The notes beneath the pieces were generated by a model, which saw only the letters and a list, made by a program, of their open reading frames with translations, was not told the DNA's origin and ran no database searches. Position numbers and translations under genes: made by a program. From assembly GCF_019649055.1 (NCBI RefSeq), contig NW_026570225.1, positions 3,348,001-3,412,000 on the forward strand: a stretch of 64,000 bases of DNA, given 5' to 3'. Below, one piece after another: positions 58,740-64,000 of the stretch. Each line of letters begins with the position of its first letter. Within the stretch, counting starts at the first letter, position 1. Source of the stretch: Paramacrobiotus metropolitanus. Taxonomy: Eukaryota; Tardigrada; Eutardigrada; Parachela; Macrobiotidae.

Positions 58740-61422
58740 TCACTGATATTTTACAGCCCTTCCATTTCGGAATTTTATTGCTGAACCACTGACAACCGGA
58801 CGCATCCAAGAGCGAGTAATTCGAATGATGTCGATGTACTGCAACAAGAACGAACGCTTTACATGTATGCTGACCAACTACCTAATTCACGCAGTCAAAT
58901 ACTTTACCTGTAAAAGTAAAAACATCAGTCCGCCGTAAATGGCAATAATACTTGTGACCAAAAGATCGAAAAACGGCTGTTTTGTTCGAGAAGCCGTTAC
59001 TACTACATCCACCGGACCGTATAAGGTAATGTCGGATTCACTAAGAAACGAAACATCCACGTGTGAGTAATAAAAATTATTACGAAAAATGGAACAGCAT
59101 GCATTTAAATAAAATTCGTGTACGCATTTGCACGCTTACGCTTTATCACTGTTCAAAGGTTTCACTTTGAAATCCACTAAGCGCTTCGTCAAATAATCCT
59201 TCACTGCCACCATAACCGGATGATCGGGAGTGAGCATTTGTAGTGGTCGGGGTTGTCGAGTCAAAATTTCCAACCAAGATGCAATATTTTCCTCGGAGAC
59301 CGCCTATTCAAAAATACATACTTCTATCAAGCAACATAAAAACAAGGCGACCCGACTCGTATATACCGGCACCTATGTACTTACCAAAAAATTGTCATGG
59401 AGAATTCGAGTGTCGTTTCCCTCTAATCCAAACATTTCGCGGGCCAGAGCATCGGCTAACCAATGGGCAGTTTTGGTGAGCTGAGGAATCTGAACTGTTG
59501 ACCTATGTGAAACAAAACAATAGTAACCCTAAACTTCATTAACGACTTAGCAATACAAACGTTGCACGGCACAATTGCATATCTCGACGGGACAACGGTT
59601 ACAAGAAAAGAAATAAAAATCCCGTCACAATTAAACCAGTTAGACAAAAAAGAACCGAGAAACGTCAGAAAACAGCGCTGGACTCCGCCCTTACCTGTCA
59701 TCAAGAATCGAGCGCCGTTCGCTGATCCTGTTGAGAGACAAACTAGATAAACTGAAAGCCGGTACCCGCACCAAGCTGAACTGTTCGTGTTCCCATGTCA
59801 ATTCGTCTTCAGCTAAATTGATCTTTTTATGCACGAGCTGCGCCGCATTTCCCGCAATGTTGACCGCACTTTCATTCAACACCTACAAAGTCGAACTGAT
59901 GCAACGCAAAGCGGAGGCGAGCGCGCCATGGCTAACCTCAAAGAGACGATGTGCCGGTGATCCTTCTTTGGGCGGCCGTGAGACGTACACTTTCGGCGGA
60001 AAGTCCTCACCAACACCATCTAAGCACACGGCATACTGGATCTTACCGAGAAGACTACTCTCTGTCGCATCCACCTGCTCACTCAACCACTTTTTGGTAC
60101 CGAGGAAATTAAATTTCCCCCCGGCACTGATGAGCACCAGCAATTCTCGTTTAGGTGTGGATCGCTGGGTCTGTTTCAGCGTGCTCAGAATGCGTACAAT
60201 CTCCAGAAGCACGGCCACACCGGAGGCATCGGAATTGGCGCCGTAGGACAGACCCGGAGCCACACCGATCGCATCCAGATGAGCGACGAGAACGATCATC
60301 GGCTGCTGTTCCGATGACTGCAGGGAAGCCTCATCGCCAATGCGTCCAATGAGATTGGACATCTTCACATCGCCAATGGCTTTCGCTGAATAGGAACTGC
60401 TGGAAATGTAGTAATAGTCTCCAATCACTTGCTGCAGCAGTTCTAAAATAAATATTCCCGTAACGTATCAAAGCTAAGTCGACCGGTTCAGATTCTTGAA
60501 GTATTTTTGGTCGGCATTTCCAGAAATTAATACATCCAATGTAAAATCATTCGGTCGCTACACGTCTTCGTGTGAGAACGAATACTTTGATAATAAATCA
60601 ATGCAGTAACAGAGGCTTAAATACTTTATAAAACAAACAAGCAAAATGATTTGGAAAAAATATAAACACGTTCAAACGCACCTTCCGTGGTCGTCTGCGG
60701 TGTGTTGACGCTTCCCGAATGGAAGTCCAACGAATCCAACCAATCCTTCACTTCCGGTGTCTGTACGACAAAATACACCGGGATCTGCAGATCCATTTTC
60801 AAAATTGTCTGCTCCGTTTCCACAAACGCCTAAATCCGCAATCGTAACACAAAGTCATCATCATGGAGCTCCGTATCACATACTACGCAACACTGAAGCA
60901 ACTATAGTAGTTCCACATCATTAGATTTATGTAATAATAATACATAATCCAAATGCAGGATAAGAGGCACTAATAACACTCACGTCACGGTCTTCGCCCT
61001 GAATGCTGTTCATGTTCTGTGGCACCGCAATGATCAGCGCCACAATACCCTTCTGCACCACCGAAGAGATATCTTTGGTAATGAGCTCCTTCCATGATAT
61101 CACCAAGCACCGTCGGGCGACGGATGCGCTGAAGAGCGTACGGACCTCGCAGTTCAGCGAGACGCCTGGCGAACCTAAAGATGAATAAGCGCATAGTCTG
61201 GGCGCCGTTGCCAACTGCTTAACTGCCACGCTAATTACCCCGCAGTGATCCCGACACTTCATAATGCTGGATGCGGTGGAACGTGAAGTGGTGCACTGCC
61301 ACGGCGGGTCGGATGGCTGGGCCGATGAGGAGAATGGTTAAGGGAACCAGGCACACCCACACCATGGAGTGCCATCCCTGTCTGCATACATCCAACACAT
61401 CACACAAATGCTCGCCCAACAT
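58740..61422 (-). CDS. NCLN: Nicalin
   Basis: Nine exons: 61422-61239, 61174-60984, 60829-60682, 60442-59937, 59882-59695, 59502-59385, 59303-59140, 59040-58908, 58838-58740; 1,731 bp, 576 residues (human 563), phases consistent. Nicalin is an ER membrane protein with an inactive M28 aminopeptidase-like luminal domain; with NOMO and TMEM147 it forms part of the multipass-protein translocon. Visible: an amino-terminal hydrophobic anchor (VWVCLVPLTILLIGPAI), the HLDAIGVAP-SYGANSDASGVA core, SAGGKFNFLGTKKWL, HKKINLAEDELTWEHEQF, and a carboxyl transmembrane segment (LLVTSIIAIYGGLMFLLL) near residue 535. Exon ends are clear; the junction at 59937/59882 removes a short intron with no stop before it closes. 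Confidence 0.94.
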
Positions 61423-63477
61423 CCTCTGATCGAATGCGGAACTGCAAGGACTCCGTTGTAGTATAGGCTACCGTGGAGTTGGAAGTCTATCGTGGCGGAA
61501 AGAGAGTCAACAAAACATCGGCGCCCGGAAAAAATACGGACTGACAAGGGAAACTAATGGAAACCGCAAATGATCTACTGTTTCCAATTCCCACACTGAA
61601 GTTCTTTTAATCGCGGAGCGATGCTGACTACTAGCGCTCCAAATCTATTATGGTACGGTTGCTCAGCACAGTAGCTGTATGCGGTAAGCCACGCCCGTCG
61701 TGAAGCCACCTCGAGGTGGAGTTGTTGCTTACTGTGAGATTCAACTAATGGACATGAAACTGATAAAATCCAAGTAAAAGCCCGCCCGTCGAAGGTTGAC
61801 GGTAAATTGGCTTGCTGGCTATGGAGTCCATAGATGCCTTGCAATTCTGTGGCCAGAATGAATGCCGCAATGTGAAGTGTGAATGAATAGTAAGTAATTT
61901 GTTTCAAAACAGAAATATAGGAGCCGTCTGGGCAATTCCACGGCGTGGTTTTACTTGTATAAATTGCTGCAAACCCAGGGTCAGCATAATTACATAGCTT
62001 CCCACGGGACTAAACAATTGCGCCGGGGCGTCTGCCATCGGTCCGTAATGTAGCAAATGTAAGTAGCAAGCAGCTATTTTTCAGTGCCCGCTGATGGGAA
62101 ACCGCGCGGATGTGACTTAAAGCCGCTTCCGGCTTGCGACCCCGACGTTTCGCAACCTGAAGCGTACGGTAGACCCTTCGAGCTAGTCACTCGAGTGTCA
62201 CACTGTCACCCTAGGGCCTAGGCGATTAGTGGTGATGTAAACGTCTAGAAGTACAAGGCTACAAGCCATCCATGATTTGTCGCTAATTACAAAGATTTGA
62301 TCGATATAGTCGCTAATTATGTCGTCGATTTCTGAGAGATGCGGTTGGACGCGTTTCCAGCCATGCCCGTTTCGTTCGGTGTGAACTCCAGGAGAGGGCT
62401 TGGGTCGCTTGACTAAATATAGCGAACCCTGGCTACCGAGAGCAACGCTTCCACCGTGACTCCAGTGACCGGTTCACGTGTTTTGGTGCGTTGGGATTCA
62501 GATTTCGCGAGGTTATCTCTCGTCACTCGCTGCTAATTTTGTTTGGCTCCGCAATAGTGCTTCCGTCCTCACCTAAGTCGCATGTTTTCAAGTCAACGGA
62601 GCCACTGAGTAAGGGATCCGAGGCCAAAAAGGCCAGGAGGGTGACCCTCTCAGGGGTCAGAATTTCGAAACCGCCTTTTGCAACCGGAAATGGCGCCACG
62701 TCCGTATCGTTTCCGTCGCCCTCAGATATTAGCGCTTGTGGAAAGGCAGTAACCACTCAGTCTGTCAATTTGTCCAATTCATACTACCGGAAATCCGACT
62801 GGAAGCGAGATCAAAATCATAATAAATTGAAAATTGAATTACCGAACCCATTTTGCAGTTACAATCAGACGTATGTACAGCCTCCGGAATATGTTGCCAA
62901 TGTTGTTGGGTCGTTGCAAACTCAGTATAGCATCAAAAGCCGGGTCATTCTCCTTGTGGGCAGCTGATGCAGCGACGACTGAGTCACCATTCCTCGACCG
63001 CATTCGCGCTGTGGTGGTGCGCTAACCGTAAGCAACTCCCGCAAGCCGCTTACCCGGTTACAAGACCTGCTGCCGGTTTGTAACGGTTCTTTGGATACCA
63101 TGGCCGCTACATACGTGAGCACCTTGCGAGATTCGCGACTTTGTACGTACTTATTAAAACTATATAAATTATTATTTATTTTGATTTCGGAAGTATAGAC
63201 TTTCTGAGTCCGTTCTCAGCTTGTCTGTACAGTATCACTGCCAATGTTATAATTTTCTTAAACACAGCTGTTTTTGATAATGATATTTAATTTCGGAATT
63301 TCCAAACGTTTTGGATAACCCTAATACGTCAGCACGAACAATCCCACCAATCTCACAAATTTCCCAAGTATTTCACAGCACGCTTCTGGACAGTTCTCGC
63401 AACATGTCAAACTAAACCGTGGCATTACAAAAACATATAAAAACGAGACATGTAAAACCATTCCGATTTCAATACTG
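61423..63477. other. Intergenic, with a dispersed repeat copy
   Basis: The region right of 61422 should hold the nicalin promoter. A repeat copy lies at about 61640-61755. A plus-strand frame of 158 codons at 62491-62967 starts without a recognisable domain and I do not call it a gene. Confidence 0.4.
61640..61755 (-). repeat. Dispersed repeat, copy B
   Basis: Reverse complement shares ordered blocks with 290-425 (CAACTCCACCTC, GAGGTGGCTTC, GGCGTGGC, GCATACAGC, GAGCAAC, GTACCA, TAGATT). It lacks about 15-20 bases present in copy A, giving a shorter middle. Confidence 0.55.
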
Positions 63478-63956
63478 CTAACTACTTGCTAGTTCAACGA
63501 CATCCATCAGGCGTCCAAGGTACAATCCGAGGAATTTGTTGTTATCACCGCCAATCACCTACGAAATGGAAGACCTCACGCTCAAACACACTGCACAACA
63601 TTACGTTCTGATTGTAGTGGAGTCATGCAATGTGAACTTGAGTAATGTACAATACGATATAATGCGCGAACGCGAAAGATCCTTTTGTTTAACAAGCGTC
63701 AAGTCTAGTTAACATCCACACACCTTATACAAGTCTGCCAGCGGTGCCAGGAAGTCGTCAGTAATGAACTCGCGCACATTGGTCTTAAAATGACGATATT
63801 CATCATACGGTGTCGTGGGCATTTCCTGCTCCAGAGCGGGAAGCAGGGCTCGGCGCATACTGGCCGGAAGCGGAGTTTGCTGTGCATCTGCTAGGAATAC
63901 GCTGCACACGTGCTCCAGGTGAGTCACCAAGATCATTAGCAAGCATTCTTCGATAT
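63478..63956 (-). CDS. 3' end of an unidentified gene
   Basis: Two terminal exons on the minus strand, 63956-63724 and 63558-63478, joined in phase 0 (DFLAPLADLYK then VIGGDNNKFLGLYLGRL), ending in TAG. The upstream exon enters in phase 1 through a clean CTTTCTAG acceptor, so more exons lie beyond the window. The 103 visible residues are helical and without cysteine-rich or catalytic motifs, as at the end of a helical-repeat protein. I do not recognise the family. Confidence 0.6.
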
Positions 63957-64000
63957 CTAGAAAGTGAACAAAGTTGTACACAAACACCACATCTATATTT

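Noticed and set aside
61575-61907. 110-codon minus-strand frame upstream of nicalin
   Set aside because: It overlaps the dispersed repeat and shows no domain; its signal-like start is probably chance.
62491-62967. 158-codon plus-strand frame
   Set aside because: It does not start at a convincing ATG, has no recognisable motif and no splice-linked neighbours.

Overview
This window reads as nuclear DNA of a small-genome invertebrate animal. Seven conserved metazoan genes are present, most split into many short exons by short GT-AG introns, with repeat-filled spacers between them. A secreted Pro/Tyr-rich single-exon gene and the compact layout would suit an ecdysozoan such as a tardigrade, but the sequence alone does not fix the species.

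Left third (1-17 kb): mostly nested mobile elements. An 8.4 kb hAT-type element (1299-9743) has matching terminal inverted repeats, an 8-bp target duplication (GTGGTAGG) and arrays of AATTCCGA/TCGGAATT palindromes just inside both ends. Into it went a 4.37 kb Ty3/Gypsy-type LTR element (2274-6640) with LTRs that look identical, 4-bp target duplication TGCG, a gag region, and protease, reverse transcriptase and most of integrase missing. A second nest lies at 10070-11231: an element built of CTATAGGCACCCC motifs (target duplication TTAATATTA) holding a 527-bp hAT MITE (target duplication ATAGGCAC). A pogo-like element with its catalytic core missing sits at 14735-16306.

Middle (18-45 kb): a cytospin/SPECC1L gene (+), ZSWIM7/SWS1 (-), a complete 24-exon PI4KA (+), a 633-residue secreted Pro/Tyr-rich protein (-), and a 16-exon beta-ureidopropionase UPB1 (+). 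For each multi-exon gene I placed splice sites by hand; the exons sum to a multiple of three and give lengths close to those of the human proteins.

Right third (46-64 kb): a FRMD3/5-type FERM gene (+) whose first coding exon lies in a 2.5 kb tandem duplication (the second copy of the exon is frameshifted); a 493-residue RNA/DNA-ligase-like nucleotidyltransferase (-) with one homopolymer frameshift, head to head with ALDH6A1 (+); nicalin (-); and the last two exons of an unidentified gene (-) cut by the window end. UPB1 and ALDH6A1 act in the same pyrimidine/beta-amino-acid breakdown route and lie about 11 kb apart. Exon phases, family assignments and repeat boundaries were read by eye; no database search was run.
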